A stretch of 64,000 nucleotides of DNA from DASVEE01 sp036380735 (GCA_036380735.1 DASVEE010000043.1:62001-126000); one strand, 5' to 3'. Shown: positions 34,831 through 43,383, counted from the first letter of the stretch. Notes: a model not told the origin generated them from the sequence alone. A program made the numbers and translations.

Positions 34831-35463
34831 CTACCGCCAGGTCATCTCATACGTGCAGGTCGCGTCGCCGTGGCACTGGCAGCGCGTTTCGGAGACCTGC
34901 GGGTCCTGGCCGCCGTGGCGGAGGATGGATTCCATGAAGAAGCCGATGGCGCTGGCGCAGAAGACGGGGCTGTAGCAGGGGTAGTTCGCGTAGACCATGC
35001 GCGCGCCGTTCGGGGTCTTTTCGAAGCGCACGTTGCCGAACTTCTGGTACTGGTTGTGGAACAGCGCGTTGTTCTCGAGGAACGCCAGCAACTCCTCGGA
35101 ATCGAGCGACTTGTAGACGCGGCCGATCCCGAGCTCCGCGCTGGCGGCGCCCATCAGCGCGAGGACGTTCGGGTGTTTCGCCTTCAGCGTGTCGTAAATC
35201 GCACGGTCGAGCTCCACGAGGGACTCGAACTCGCACCAGCTCGACGCCAGCGGCGTCCTGACGTAGCCGCGCGTGCGCGGCGACAGCTTCTCGAGGAACT
35301 GGTTGAAGCCTGTTTCGCCGAGGTTCTGGAGCAGAAAGGCCTTCCGGCCACCGAACATCACCCCTTTGACCTTCGATGCCGCGGGGTCGGGGCCGCAGAG
35401 CACTTCTTTACCTTCGAGCCGGGGAGGGGTAGCGGATGCCTTCTGCTGCGCGAGGAGTGACAT
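34831..35463 (-). CDS. V4R/DUF2378-type ligand-binding protein
   Basis: The 210-residue protein shows the HNOB/V4R-like fold of DUF2378 proteins: VKGVMFGGRKAFLLQNLGETGFNQFLEKLSP at the start, a LLAFLENNALFHNQYQKFGNVRF middle, and the characteristic C-terminal FFMESILRHGGQDPQVSETRCQCHGDATCTYEM. The last has the cysteine-rich ETxCxxxGDxxCxY signature of V4R domains, which bind small hydrophobic or tetrapyrrole ligands or zinc. Many copies occur in Myxococcota. It starts 9 bases after the AAA ATPase, so it may regulate that protein. Confidence 0.78.
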   Translation of the reverse strand: MSLLAQQKASATPPRLEGKEVLCGPDPAASKVKGVMFGGRKAFLLQNLGETGFNQFLEKLSPRTRGYVRTPLASSWCEFESLVELDRAIYDTLKAKHPNVLALMGAASAELGIGRVYKSLDSEELLAFLENNALFHNQYQKFGNVRFEKTPNGARMVYANYPCYSPVFCASAIGFFMESILRHGGQDPQVSETRCQCHGDATCTYEMTWR

Positions 35464-35472
35464 GCACCAAAG

Positions 35473-37116
35473 TTAATCGCGGAGGCGGCGGAAAACTTCC
35501 GGGACGAAGTCGCCGTCGCTGGCTTCCCGTGCCGCGAGCGCGATCTGGAACTCCATCACGTCGTGCGGCACAGGCGTCTGATAACCGTCGAGCGTCTCGC
35601 GGAGCGCCTCGACCGGCGTCTTCTGCTCCGTCCGCACCACGCGGTACAGCTTCACCGCCAGCGCCTCGGCCGCACCCGGCGTCAGCAGGTGCGGCACGAG
35701 CGGCGCCACGCCTTCGAAGTCCGTTTCGTTCAGGATGACGCCGCGCCGCTTGGCCAGCGCACGAATCAGCGTGAAGCCCTCCTGCGGCGTCGTCGTGGGG
35801 AAGATCGGGATCTTCACGTCGATGCGGCCGGGGCGCTTCAGATCGACTTCGATGAGGTCGGGGCGGGACGACGCGAGAATCCAGATGATGCGGCCGCGGT
35901 TCGCGGGGTTCGACATCTGCTCCGCGAACATGCCGTAGATGCGACCGGAGAGCCCGGAGTCGCTGTTGCCGGCGTCGCGTTTGCCGAGGGCCTGATCGGC
36001 TTCGTCGATGAAGACGAAGCAGCGGCCGAGCCCTTTGAGCAGGCGGAAGATCTTCTCGAGATTGCCTTCCGTGCTGCCGACCCACTTGTCACGGAAGTTC
36101 TTGATCTTGACGACGGGAACGCCCGCTTCACCGGCCAGGCATTCGACGAGGAACGTCTTCCCGGTGCCGACCGGACCGCAGAGGAGGTAGCCCATCGGCA
36201 GCGCGTCGACGTCGTTGAGCTGCCACAGTTTGATGTCCTGCCGCAGCCACGTCTTGAGCTTGTCCTGCGCGTGGATGTCGTCGAGCGTGCGCTTCGACTC
36301 GATGAAGTCGATGAGCCCCGCGGCATCTTTCTCGACGAGCTCTTTCTTCATCATGGAGACGTCGGCGGAGCGCAGCGGCGTGCGCTCGTGGTTCTTGATG
36401 CGGAGGAGGTTCTCGATCGAGGCGAGCGTGGTCCCGGAGAGCTGCTCCGCGATCCCCGCCGGCGTCACCTCGGACAACGCGACCGGGAACTGCGGCGCGA
36501 TCAGCTCGAGCGCGTCGCGGATCTCGTCGGGCGACGGCAGCGGAATCTCCACCGAGGCGGCGCGGGGATTGTTGACGAGGAGCGGATGCACGTCGTGCAG
36601 GTTGTCGGCGAGCAGCCACGTGACGAGCGAATGGCGCGCGAGCTCGTCGGAGGCCCAGTCGCGCATGAGCATCGCCAGCGCGGAGAGGTCGTAGTTCAGC
36701 GCACCGGGGAGCGCGGGAACGACGAGATGCGCCGCGCGCATCGTGAAGCCGATCTGATGCGATTCCTGCCCGAGGCGGGCGAGGTTGGCGGAGTAGCGGA
36801 AGAAGCGCGTGAGCCACTCGATGGCGGGACGCGGCTGGCGCGGCAGCTCCGGGTTTTCTTTGAACGCGGGCCACTTCGTGACGATCTCACCGCCCTTGTC
36901 GATGCGGATGCCGTTGCCGACGTCGTAGCTGAGGATGACGTCGAAGCGCGGCATCATCACCCGCGCGAGGAAGTCGTGGATCGAGCCGAGCGCGCGCTTT
37001 TCACCCGCGGGGATGACGAAGCGGTCATTGATGTTGCCGAAGAGGAGAAACTGACTGGCCGCGTGGCTGGCGTACAGCGACGACAGCCGCTGCCCCCACG
37101 GAGGAAGGGAGGTCAT
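35473..37116 (-). CDS. Tandem AAA protein: degenerate N-terminal module plus active classical AAA+ ATPase
   Basis: In this 547-residue protein, residues 1-230 look like an AAA fold without P-loop (VILSYDVGNGIRI, TWLLADNLHDVHPLL, VEIPLPSPDEIRDALELI), as in Ycf46-type proteins. Residues 300-530 are a catalytically complete classical AAA module: Walker A GPVGTGKT at 314-321, pore-loop-like DKWVGSTEGN, Walker B CFVFIDEAD at 366-374, sensor 1 ILASSRPD and the second-region-of-homology RPGRIDVKI with its arginine finger. It would remodel a protein partner. It is the central member of a row with PspA and a membrane coiled-coil protein. Confidence 0.88.
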   Translation of the reverse strand: MTSLPPWGQRLSSLYASHAASQFLLFGNINDRFVIPAGEKRALGSIHDFLARVMMPRFDVILSYDVGNGIRIDKGGEIVTKWPAFKENPELPRQPRPAIEWLTRFFRYSANLARLGQESHQIGFTMRAAHLVVPALPGALNYDLSALAMLMRDWASDELARHSLVTWLLADNLHDVHPLLVNNPRAASVEIPLPSPDEIRDALELIAPQFPVALSEVTPAGIAEQLSGTTLASIENLLRIKNHERTPLRSADVSMMKKELVEKDAAGLIDFIESKRTLDDIHAQDKLKTWLRQDIKLWQLNDVDALPMGYLLCGPVGTGKTFLVECLAGEAGVPVVKIKNFRDKWVGSTEGNLEKIFRLLKGLGRCFVFIDEADQALGKRDAGNSDSGLSGRIYGMFAEQMSNPANRGRIIWILASSRPDLIEVDLKRPGRIDVKIPIFPTTTPQEGFTLIRALAKRRGVILNETDFEGVAPLVPHLLTPGAAEALAVKLYRVVRTEQKTPVEALRETLDGYQTPVPHDVMEFQIALAAREASDGDFVPEVFRRLRD

Positions 37117-37155
37117 GGGCGGGCCTCAGGCGCGCAGCTCTGACGGGGTTGCAGC

Positions 37156-37192
37156 GGTCCCATAGGTCCTATTTGTCCCATTCGTCCTGTCG
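37156..37192. repeat. 9-bp-period array, single right arm
   Basis: Four GTCCCAT/GTCCTAT units with no left arm, in the 85-base gap between two genes of the PspA row. Confidence 0.8.
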
Positions 37193-37201
37193 TCTTCCCG
37201 G

Positions 37202-37969
37202 TCATTCCAGTTCCCGCGATACGTAGACGGTGTCGCTTTCGATGTTGTCCAGGAGGCTGCTGGTCAGCTTCACGTCGGAGGACAGCGCTACCGGCCTGCC
37301 GCGCAGGCTGGCTTCGTCCAGTGCCAGATCGATCTGCGCTTCGATGCGCGCGAGGTCGCTGTCGATCTCGGCGAGGTACTGCTCGCGGTGATCGATGTTG
37401 TCGCGGCGCTCGCGGAGGAGGCGCAGCGTGGCTTCCTTCGATTCGCGCACGGTTGCGGCGGCGGCGGGGAGCTCCGCTTCGAGGGCGGCGATCTGCGTCT
37501 GCAGCTCGCGTGTATCGGCGCGCGGCCCGAGGTTGATGAGAGTGCGCTGCGCGGCGAGCAGCTTGAGGTACAGCCACGTGAGCCGCTTCAGCGCGGCGAG
37601 GTTGCTGTCGAACAGCAGGTCGTCGGAGCCGACGTCGCGATACACCTTCTCCAGCTTCTGGCGCTTCTGTTCGAGCTTCACGTAGCGCTGGCGTGCGGCG
37701 CCGCCGAGGGTGCGGAGCAGCCGGTCGCGCGCTTCTTCGGTTTCGCCTTGGGTCTCGGCGACGCGCCGTTCATCGATGGAGCGCTGGAAGCCGTTGTTGC
37801 TGGCGAGCGTGAAGAGAAAGATGAACTCGGCCACGCCGGCCGTGGCCCAGATCGAGGGGTCGAACCAGCCGGCGACCGCCGCCGCCGCGACGGCGACCGC
37901 GTTCCACGGAAAGAACCCGACGAGCGGAATGTCGGGCTTGGCGAAGAAGGCGTGCCAGAGATAGCGCAT
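37202..37969 (-). CDS. Membrane-anchored coiled-coil protein
   Basis: The 255-residue protein has two N-terminal transmembrane helices (about 18-35 and 40-58: FPWNAVAVAAAAVAGWF, then IWATAGVAEFIFLFTLA) joined by a short loop, so the long remainder is cytoplasmic. Residues 65-225 are heptad-rich coiled coil (RYVKLEQKRQKLEKVYRDVG, ELQTQIAALEAELPAAA, RDNIDHREQYLAEIDSDLARIEAQI). ATG 37969 is preferred because longer frames translate a repeat. It lies between PspA and the AAA gene; it may anchor PspA or the ATPase at the membrane. I do not recognise the family. Confidence 0.78.
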   Translation of the reverse strand: MRYLWHAFFAKPDIPLVGFFPWNAVAVAAAAVAGWFDPSIWATAGVAEFIFLFTLASNNGFQRSIDERRVAETQGETEEARDRLLRTLGGAARQRYVKLEQKRQKLEKVYRDVGSDDLLFDSNLAALKRLTWLYLKLLAAQRTLINLGPRADTRELQTQIAALEAELPAAAATVRESKEATLRLLRERRDNIDHREQYLAEIDSDLARIEAQIDLALDEASLRGRPVALSSDVKLTSSLLDNIESDTVYVSRELE

Positions 37970-37979
37970 GGTGGTGGTG

Positions 37980-38073
37980 GGTCGGTTGTCGGTTTTTGGT
38001 TTTCGGTGCTTCGCTACACGGGTGCGTCCTGCGTGCGGAGCACCGAAAACCGACAACCGAAAACCAACAACCG
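37980..38073. repeat. 7-bp-period inverted array (GGTTTTC/GGTTGTC family)
   Basis: GGTTGTC, GGTTTTT, GGTTTTC units, a loop with GGTGCTTCGC and GCGGAGCACC, and inverted units. It fills the gap between PspA and the membrane coiled-coil gene. Confidence 0.9.
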
Positions 38074-38075
38074 CC

Positions 38076-38828
38076 TTACTGGCTCTGCGGTCCCAGCGAC
38101 TTCACCGGGTCCGTCGTGGCCGTCGTCGTATCGGCGGCCGTCCCGGAATCGATCACGAGCCCTTCCTTCGCCGCGAAATCGGCGAGGGCCTGATCGGCAA
38201 GGGCGCGCTGCTCTTCTTCCTTCATGGCGAAATCGGTGGTGTTCAGCGAGTCCTTGGCCAGACGCGCGCGGCCGGCGGCCTTTTCGCGCTCTTCCTCGAC
38301 CATGCCATGCAGGCGGTCGAGTGTGTCGCCGGAGCCGCCGATGGAGGTGATCATGCCCGAGGCCATTTCGGTCAGCTCCGCGGTCGCCTTCTTGATCTTG
38401 AGATCGTCGAGCGACGACTTGAGCGCCTGGATCTTCGCCTGCGCCGCCTTGACGGAGACGTCGCGCGCCTTGATCAGCTCCTTGTACGTCGTCTCGGCCT
38501 GTTCGAGCTGCGTGCGGTTCTCGGTGAGCTCGCGCTGCACCGTCTGCAGACGGAGGGCGTACTGGCCGGCGGCGTCGCGGTTGCCGGCGCGGAGGTTCGC
38601 GGCGGCCTTCGCGCGGAGGTCGCGCTCTTCCTGCTCGAGCTTCCGCACCTGGGTCATGAGACGCTCGCAGAGACCGGCGTGCGCGGCCAGCCCCTCGTTG
38701 TAATTCGCGATCTGCTTCCGCAGGTTTTCCTTCTCGACGTCGAGCAGCGCCTCGGGGTTCCTACGCTCCATTCCCCCGACGAACAAGCCGAAGAAGCCGC
38801 GGATGAGGTTAGCCAGTCGTGTGAACAT
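38076..38828 (-). CDS. pspA: PspA/IM30 family membrane-stress protein
   Basis: The 250-residue protein begins with the amphipathic membrane-binding helix (MFTRLANLIRGFFGLFVGGMERRNPEALLD) and continues as a long antiparallel coiled-coil hairpin (ENLRKQIANYNEGLAAHAG, REL TENRTQLEQAETTYKEL, KIQALKSSLDDLKIKKA), ending in helix alpha-4/5 and a Thr-rich disordered tail (AADTTTATTDPVKS). PspA proteins are bacterial members of the ESCRT-III superfamily; they polymerise on damaged inner membrane. The AAA ATPase and membrane protein downstream would be natural partners. No PspF-like regulator is adjacent. Confidence 0.88.
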   Translation of the reverse strand: MFTRLANLIRGFFGLFVGGMERRNPEALLDVEKENLRKQIANYNEGLAAHAGLCERLMTQVRKLEQEERDLRAKAAANLRAGNRDAAGQYALRLQTVQRELTENRTQLEQAETTYKELIKARDVSVKAAQAKIQALKSSLDDLKIKKATAELTEMASGMITSIGGSGDTLDRLHGMVEEEREKAAGRARLAKDSLNTTDFAMKEEEQRALADQALADFAAKEGLVIDSGTAADTTTATTDPVKSLGPQSQ

Positions 38829-38848
38829 GCGCGAAGTGTATCAATGAC

Positions 38849-38920
38849 GTTGTCGGTTGTCCGTTTTCCGTTGTCCGTCCGGGCGGTTTTTGTTACGGAC
38901 AACGGACAACGAAAAACGCA
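38849..38920. repeat. 7-bp-period inverted array (CGTTTTC/CGTTGTC subfamily), short loop
   Basis: GGTTGTC, CGTTTTC, CGTTGTC units, a short loop with TTTTTGTT, then ACGGACA, ACGGACA and ACGAAAA. It mixes the GG and CG forms of the unit. Confidence 0.85.
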
Positions 38921-38932
38921 CAATGCGGCGGG

Positions 38933-41083
38933 CTACCGCTTTTTCTTCTTCCGGGCCTTCCGGCGCACCTTCAGCGGCTCGTCCATGGCCTCGTCGTACG
39001 GCCCCAGGCGGACCGATTCGGCACGGGTGATCTCGATGAAACGGGCCTGGCTGGAGAAGTTGCCGCCGTTGCGGCGGAGCCACGTGCCGTCCGCTTGCAG
39101 CTCCCACGACGAGGCGGTGTCGGCGAGCACGATCTCGAGGACCTGCTCGGCGCGCGCGCGGACGTCGCGGTCGAGCAGGGGGAACGTCACCTCGACGCGG
39201 TTCTTGAAGTTGCGCGGCATCCAGTCGCCGCTGGAGAGGAACAGCTCCGGCGCGCCGCCGTTCTCGAAGCGGACGATGCGCGAATGCTCCAGGAAGCGGT
39301 CGACGATCGACATGACGCGGATGTTCTCGCTGACGCCCTCGATGCCGGGCACGAGCGCGCACATGGCGCGGACGACGAGGTCGATCTTCACCCCGGCGCG
39401 GCTGGCGTCGTACAACGCCTGGATCACCTGCGGATCGAGCAGCGAATTCAGTTTCGCGACGATGCGTCCCTGCGGGCCGAACTTCGCCTCGCGCTCGATC
39501 TTCCCGATCAGCCAGCGGTGGTAGTCGAACGGCGCGAGCACGAAGTGGTTCCACCGCGGCCGCTCTCCGCCGCTGTCGAGGACCTCGGAGAGGCTCGCCG
39601 CGCTGTAGCCGGTCAGGAGGTTCACGAGCTGCGACGCCTCGCGTCCGAAGTCGTCGTTCGCGGTGAGCAGGTCGAGGTCCGTGTAAACGCGCGCGGCGTC
39701 GACGTTGTAGTTGCCCGTCGACAGGTGCACGTAGTGCCGCAGTGACCCCTCCTCGGCGCGCACGATCACGCTGAGCTTCGCGTGCGTCTGGATGCCGAGG
39801 AGGCCGTAGACGACCTGCGCGCCGGCGTCCTGCAGGCGGGCGGCGAGCGCGATGTTGCGCGCTTCCTCGAACCGCGCCTGCAGCTCGATGACGACGCTCA
39901 CCTGCTTCCCGTTCTCCGCGGCGAGGACGAGCTTGTCGATGATCGGCGACCCCTCGTCCGTCTGATACAGCGTCTGCTTGATGGCGACGACGTCGGGGTC
40001 GGTCGCGGCCGCGTGGAGCAGCTCGACGACGGCGGTGAAGGAGTCGTACGGCCGGTGCAGCAGGATGTCGCCGCCGCGGATGATGGAGAAGATGTCGGCG
40101 GACGTCGCCAGCCGCTGCGGCAGCCGCGGATTGAAGTCGGCGAAGTGGAGCTGCGTGTCCTCGATGACGTCGGCGATGCCGGCGAGCTCGCTGATCTTCA
40201 GGAAGCCGGGCGCGGGGTAGACGTCCTCCGCTTTGGCGCGCGTGCCGGCGACGAGGAGGCGCACGACGTCTTCGTCGGCGCGCGAATCGATCTCCAGGCA
40301 GACGACCTGTTTGCGCTCGCGCCGCCGCAGCTCTGCCTCGACCGAGTCGCGGAGGTCTTCGACCTCATCGTCTTCGAGCGAGATCTCGCTGTTGCGCAGC
40401 ACGCGGAAGAGGACGGCGCGCTTTACCTCGAGCGAAGGGAAGAAGTAGTCGAGGTTCGCGGTGATGAGCGAGCCGACGGGGATGAAGCGGCGCCCACCGT
40501 CGAGCGCGGTGAAGTTCGGCAGCAGCGGCGGGATCTTCATGAGCACGACGTGCTCGCCGGTGCGCTCCGACTCGACGATCGCGGCGACGTTGAGGCTGCG
40601 GTTCGCCACGAAGGGGAACGGGTGGCCGGGGTCGATCGCCAGCGGCGTGAGCATCGGCGCGATGCGGGTGCGGAAATGCTCGCGCATCTGCTGCTGCTCG
40701 GCCGGCTCGAGGTCGCGGAAGCTCTCGACGATGATCCCCTCGGCGCGCATGGCCGGCAGGACGCGCTCGGCGAGGCAGGTGTAGACGTCGGCGAGGAGCT
40801 CCTTGGCGCGCTTGCGCATCGCCGCCATCTGCTCGACCGGCGAGAGGCCGTCGGGCGTCCGGTCGTCGATACCGGCGTCGATGAGGTCGCGCGTGGCACC
40901 GACGCGGACCATGAAGAACTCGTCGAGGTTCTGCGAGCAGAAGGCGAGAAAGCGCAGCCGTTCGAGCAGCGGAACCTGCGGATCCTCGGCCTTCGCGAGC
41001 ACGCGCCGGTTGTAGTCGAGACGGCTCAACTCGCGGTTCAGCAGAGGAATGGGCTTCGGCGACGTGGTCGGCACGCGCCGCAC
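38933..41083 (-). CDS. ppk1: Polyphosphate kinase 1
   Basis: The 716-residue PPK1 reversibly transfers the terminal phosphate of ATP to polyphosphate at the membrane. The N-terminal domain (LLNRELSRLDYNRRVLAKAED, RLRFLAFCSQNLDEFFMVRVG), head domain and the two phospholipase-D-like catalytic domains are complete. The autophosphorylated His lies in THAKLSVIVRAEEGSLRHYVHLSTGNYN, and the second His motif is LEHSRIVRFENGG. The C-terminus is a basic tail (KVRRKARKKKKR), unusual for the family, which could bind polyphosphate or be modified by it. Confidence 0.96.
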   Translation of the reverse strand: MRRVPTTSPKPIPLLNRELSRLDYNRRVLAKAEDPQVPLLERLRFLAFCSQNLDEFFMVRVGATRDLIDAGIDDRTPDGLSPVEQMAAMRKRAKELLADVYTCLAERVLPAMRAEGIIVESFRDLEPAEQQQMREHFRTRIAPMLTPLAIDPGHPFPFVANRSLNVAAIVESERTGEHVVLMKIPPLLPNFTALDGGRRFIPVGSLITANLDYFFPSLEVKRAVLFRVLRNSEISLEDDEVEDLRDSVEAELRRRERKQVVCLEIDSRADEDVVRLLVAGTRAKAEDVYPAPGFLKISELAGIADVIEDTQLHFADFNPRLPQRLATSADIFSIIRGGDILLHRPYDSFTAVVELLHAAATDPDVVAIKQTLYQTDEGSPIIDKLVLAAENGKQVSVVIELQARFEEARNIALAARLQDAGAQVVYGLLGIQTHAKLSVIVRAEEGSLRHYVHLSTGNYNVDAARVYTDLDLLTANDDFGREASQLVNLLTGYSAASLSEVLDSGGERPRWNHFVLAPFDYHRWLIGKIEREAKFGPQGRIVAKLNSLLDPQVIQALYDASRAGVKIDLVVRAMCALVPGIEGVSENIRVMSIVDRFLEHSRIVRFENGGAPELFLSSGDWMPRNFKNRVEVTFPLLDRDVRARAEQVLEIVLADTASSWELQADGTWLRRNGGNFSSQARFIEITRAESVRLGPYDEAMDEPLKVRRKARKKKKR

Positions 41084-41144
41084 ATTGTACGGATGCGGCC
41101 GTCGCCCGAGCCGCCTTCACGCAGGCTTTACGTCGCGGTGGGGG

Positions 41145-41189
41145 GGACCGATGGGACGAATAGGACGAATAGGTCCTATCGGTCCCTAT
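41145..41189. repeat. Short 9-bp-period inverted array
   Basis: ATGGGAC, ATAGGAC, then ATAGGTC leads directly into inverted TATCGGTCCC. The loop is nearly absent, so this copy is the most compact. Confidence 0.8.
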
Positions 41190-41246
41190 TCTGCGGTCAG
41201 GCCCCATCGTCTTCGGGCACGCGTTCTGCGTCGCGCCTTCCGGTTT

Positions 41247-41618
41247 ATGACCAAGGCGGTGGCTCTCGTCGTGGACGACGATCCGACGATCGGTGATTCC
41301 CTGCAGCAGGCATTGCGCGGCCAGCCCGTGACGATCGAGTGTGCGCACGATGTGGCTACGGCGGTTGCGCTGCTCGACGAGGGGCGCTTTTGCGGTGTCG
41401 TGCTGGACGTCGTCCTCGGCGACGGCAGCGGTTTCGACATCCTGCGGCACATGGAAGCGAAGCAGCTCGACCTCCCCACGATCATCGTGACGAAGAAGCT
41501 GCCGTCGTACGTCAGGGAGATGCTCGACGAGACGCACGTGAAGCTCGTGCTGCCGAAGCCGGTCGAGATGAAGTTGCTGGCTTCGATCGTCTGCGGGTTG
41601 TGCGGCATCCCCTCCTAG
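41247..41618 (+). CDS. Single-domain response regulator
   Basis: The 123-residue receiver domain without an output domain has the acidic pocket DDD at 10-12, phospho-acceptor Asp54 (GVVLDVVLGDGSGFDIL), Thr in TIIVTKK and the conserved Lys in LVLPKPVEM. The usual Thr/Ser is followed by KK, a modest departure. Such proteins relay phosphate or bind a partner. No kinase is adjacent. ATG 41247 is preferred because longer frames read through the repeat. Confidence 0.88.
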   Translation: MTKAVALVVDDDPTIGDSLQQALRGQPVTIECAHDVATAVALLDEGRFCGVVLDVVLGDGSGFDILRHMEAKQLDLPTIIVTKKLPSYVREMLDETHVKLVLPKPVEMKLLASIVCGLCGIPS

Positions 41619-41644
41619 TGCCGGACACGAAGGGGGCTGGGGCG

Positions 41645-42046
41645 TTACTTCTTCTTCTTTTTCTTCTTCCCCTTCTTGTCTTTGCGGTCCTTCTTCTTCC
41701 GGCTCTTGTCGCCCTTTTTGTCCTTCTTCTCTTTCTTCGGCTTCTCGTCCTTCGCCGGTTGTGCGGCTTTGGAGGAGGGGGAGGACTTCGCCGTGGAGCG
41801 ACGCCGTGTGGTGCGGCGCTTCGCGGCGGCAACCAGCGCCGGCAGCGCGGCGGCAGCGGTCTGGGCCACCTGCGTGGCGATGTTGTCGCGCTCGTCTTCG
41901 CTCAGCGAGCGCCAGGAGTCGGCGAGCCGCTCCAGCGCCGTCGGTTCCGCACCCTTCTCGGGGGTGAGCTTCTCCGCGAGCGCGTCGAAAGCAGTGAGCA
42001 CGCCGCTGCGTGCGAAGGCGGTCAGGTCGGGTTTCTTCGTGGCCAT
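41645..42046 (-). CDS. Hypothetical protein with extreme Lys-rich tail
   Basis: Residues 1-75 of 133 are helical and phasin- or histone-like in composition (ALTAFARSG-type start, LTAFDALAEKLTPEKG, ALERLADSWRSLSEDERDNIATQVAQTAAAALPALVA). Residues 76-133 are almost wholly Lys, Asp, Glu, Ser and Arg and end in seven Lys. Such tails bind DNA or polyphosphate. Position between ppk1 and a phosphatase gene makes the second idea attractive, but this is inference. The codons use AAG mainly; the tract GAAGAAGAA could be prone to slippage. Confidence 0.72.
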   Translation of the reverse strand: MATKKPDLTAFARSGVLTAFDALAEKLTPEKGAEPTALERLADSWRSLSEDERDNIATQVAQTAAAALPALVAAAKRRTTRRRSTAKSSPSSKAAQPAKDEKPKKEKKDKKGDKSRKKKDRKDKKGKKKKKKK

Positions 42047-42055
42047 CGCCCTATC

Positions 42056-42628
42056 TTACGCGTCCGCCATCGCCAGGCGCGCCAATGCTTCGAAGATGAT
42101 CTCCGCGTTTTCGATCGCGTAGGCCTTCTTGACGATCGCGCTGACGGCGCTGTGCCCGGCCACTTCACGGACGACTGCCGCTTCGGCGCCGGAAATGACG
42201 ACGACGCTCGGCCGCGGCTCCGGCTTCTTCGTGACGCGCTCCAGAACTTCAGCCCCGCTGAGGTTCGGCAGGCGCAGGTCGAGCAGCAGGAGGCGATAGT
42301 CGCGCAGCGCCGTCGCGTCGAGCGCCTCGATCCCGTCGCGCGCTTCGTCGACCGTGCAGCCGGCGTCGCGCAGGCGCTTGGCGAAGAACTGCCGGACCGG
42401 CTCGTCATCCTCGACGATGAGGCAGTCGCGCGTGGGCCCGCGCTGCAACTGGAACGGCTGCATCTCCAGCCGCTCGAACACGGCGAGCAGCTCGCGGTGT
42501 GGCGGGGCGTTGCGACGGCCGTCCTCGATCCCCTCGAGGGCGCTCGTCTCCAGACCGAGCTCGTGCGCAAGCTGCTGGACGGTGAGACCGAGGGCGATAC
42601 GCCGGGACCGGATTTCCTTGGGGGTCAT
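42056..42628 (-). CDS. Fusion of an XRE-type HTH and a receiver domain
   Basis: In this 190-residue protein, residues 3-55 are an XRE/Cro helix-turn-helix (RSRRIALGLTVQQLAHELGLETSALEGIEDGRRNAP). Residues 67-185 are a receiver with acidic pocket EDD at 73-75, phospho-acceptor Asp117 (LLLLDLRLPNLSGAEVL), Ser in VVISGAEA and Lys in AIVKKAY. The HTH-first order is the reverse of normal response regulators. It would be a phosphorylation-controlled repressor. It is divergent from the phosphatase gene with only 41 bases between starts, so it may control that promoter. Confidence 0.87.
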   Translation of the reverse strand: MTPKEIRSRRIALGLTVQQLAHELGLETSALEGIEDGRRNAPPHRELLAVFERLEMQPFQLQRGPTRDCLIVEDDEPVRQFFAKRLRDAGCTVDEARDGIEALDATALRDYRLLLLDLRLPNLSGAEVLERVTKKPEPRPSVVVISGAEAAVVREVAGHSAVSAIVKKAYAIENAEIIFEALARLAMADA

Positions 42629-42669
42629 TGGATGGCAGGCATTATGACTCTCTTTTGCGGCAGACGAGA

Positions 42670-43383
42670 ATGCTCAGGACTATCAATTTTGACCGACATC
42701 CCGATCGTCGCCTGATCTTCATCGGCGACATCCACGGCTGCTACGACGAATTGACGAAGCTGCTGGCCAGGGTTGCGCCCGGGCCGCAGGACCTCGTCGT
42801 GTCGGTTGGGGATATCGTGCGTAAGGGGCCGGCGGTGGAGCGCTGCCTCGAGCTCTGGCGGGAGCGCGGTTACCTGGCCGTTTTGGGGAACAATGAGGAA
42901 GAAGTGCTGCGCTCGCGCTGGTCCGGCCTCCTGGCGGCGCTTTTCGCGCGGAAGGACCGGGAACTGCTGCGGCGAGGCGACCTCGTCGACTACGTCCGGA
43001 GCTGGCCCGTGGCCATCGACTTCCCCGACGCTGGTGTCGCGGCGGTACACGGCGGCTTCGCTCCCGGCATGGCCGTCGACTACGAAACCGTCGTCCGCCG
43101 CCACCACGACATTGTGCGGATGCGTTTCGTGAAGCGCAACGGCAGCGATTGGCAGCGTGTCCCCAAGGGAAAGGAAACGAAGAGCGACCCTCTCTGGGCC
43201 GAAGTCTGGGACGGCAACCGCACCATCGTCTACGGCCACACCCCTCTGAAGGAGCCGCGCTTCGACGCCAAAGCGATCGGCATCGACACCGGCTGTGTGT
43301 ACGGCCGCCGCCTGACCGCCGCCATCTGGCAGGGTGGGGAGTGGACCGTGGAGTCGGTCAAGGCGAAGCGCGCCTACGCGTAG
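42670..43383 (+). CDS. Calcineurin-like phosphoesterase (PrpE/ApaH/Ser-Thr phosphatase type)
   Basis: This 237-residue metallophosphoesterase has the motifs in order: GDIHGCYDE (Asp20, His22), SVGDIVRKGP, LGNNEEEV (usually GNHE/GNHD; the His is Asn here), VHGGFAPG and YGHTPLKEP. The CVYGRRLTAA ending is that of the diadenosine tetraphosphatase/PrpE and lambda-phosphatase group. The GNNE replacement affects a residue that binds and protonates phosphate, so activity may be altered, although GNNE also occurs in other lambda-type sequences. ATG 42670 opens at the divergent intergenic space. Confidence 0.87.
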   Translation: MLRTINFDRHPDRRLIFIGDIHGCYDELTKLLARVAPGPQDLVVSVGDIVRKGPAVERCLELWRERGYLAVLGNNEEEVLRSRWSGLLAALFARKDRELLRRGDLVDYVRSWPVAIDFPDAGVAAVHGGFAPGMAVDYETVVRRHHDIVRMRFVKRNGSDWQRVPKGKETKSDPLWAEVWDGNRTIVYGHTPLKEPRFDAKAIGIDTGCVYGRRLTAAIWQGGEWTVESVKAKRAYA

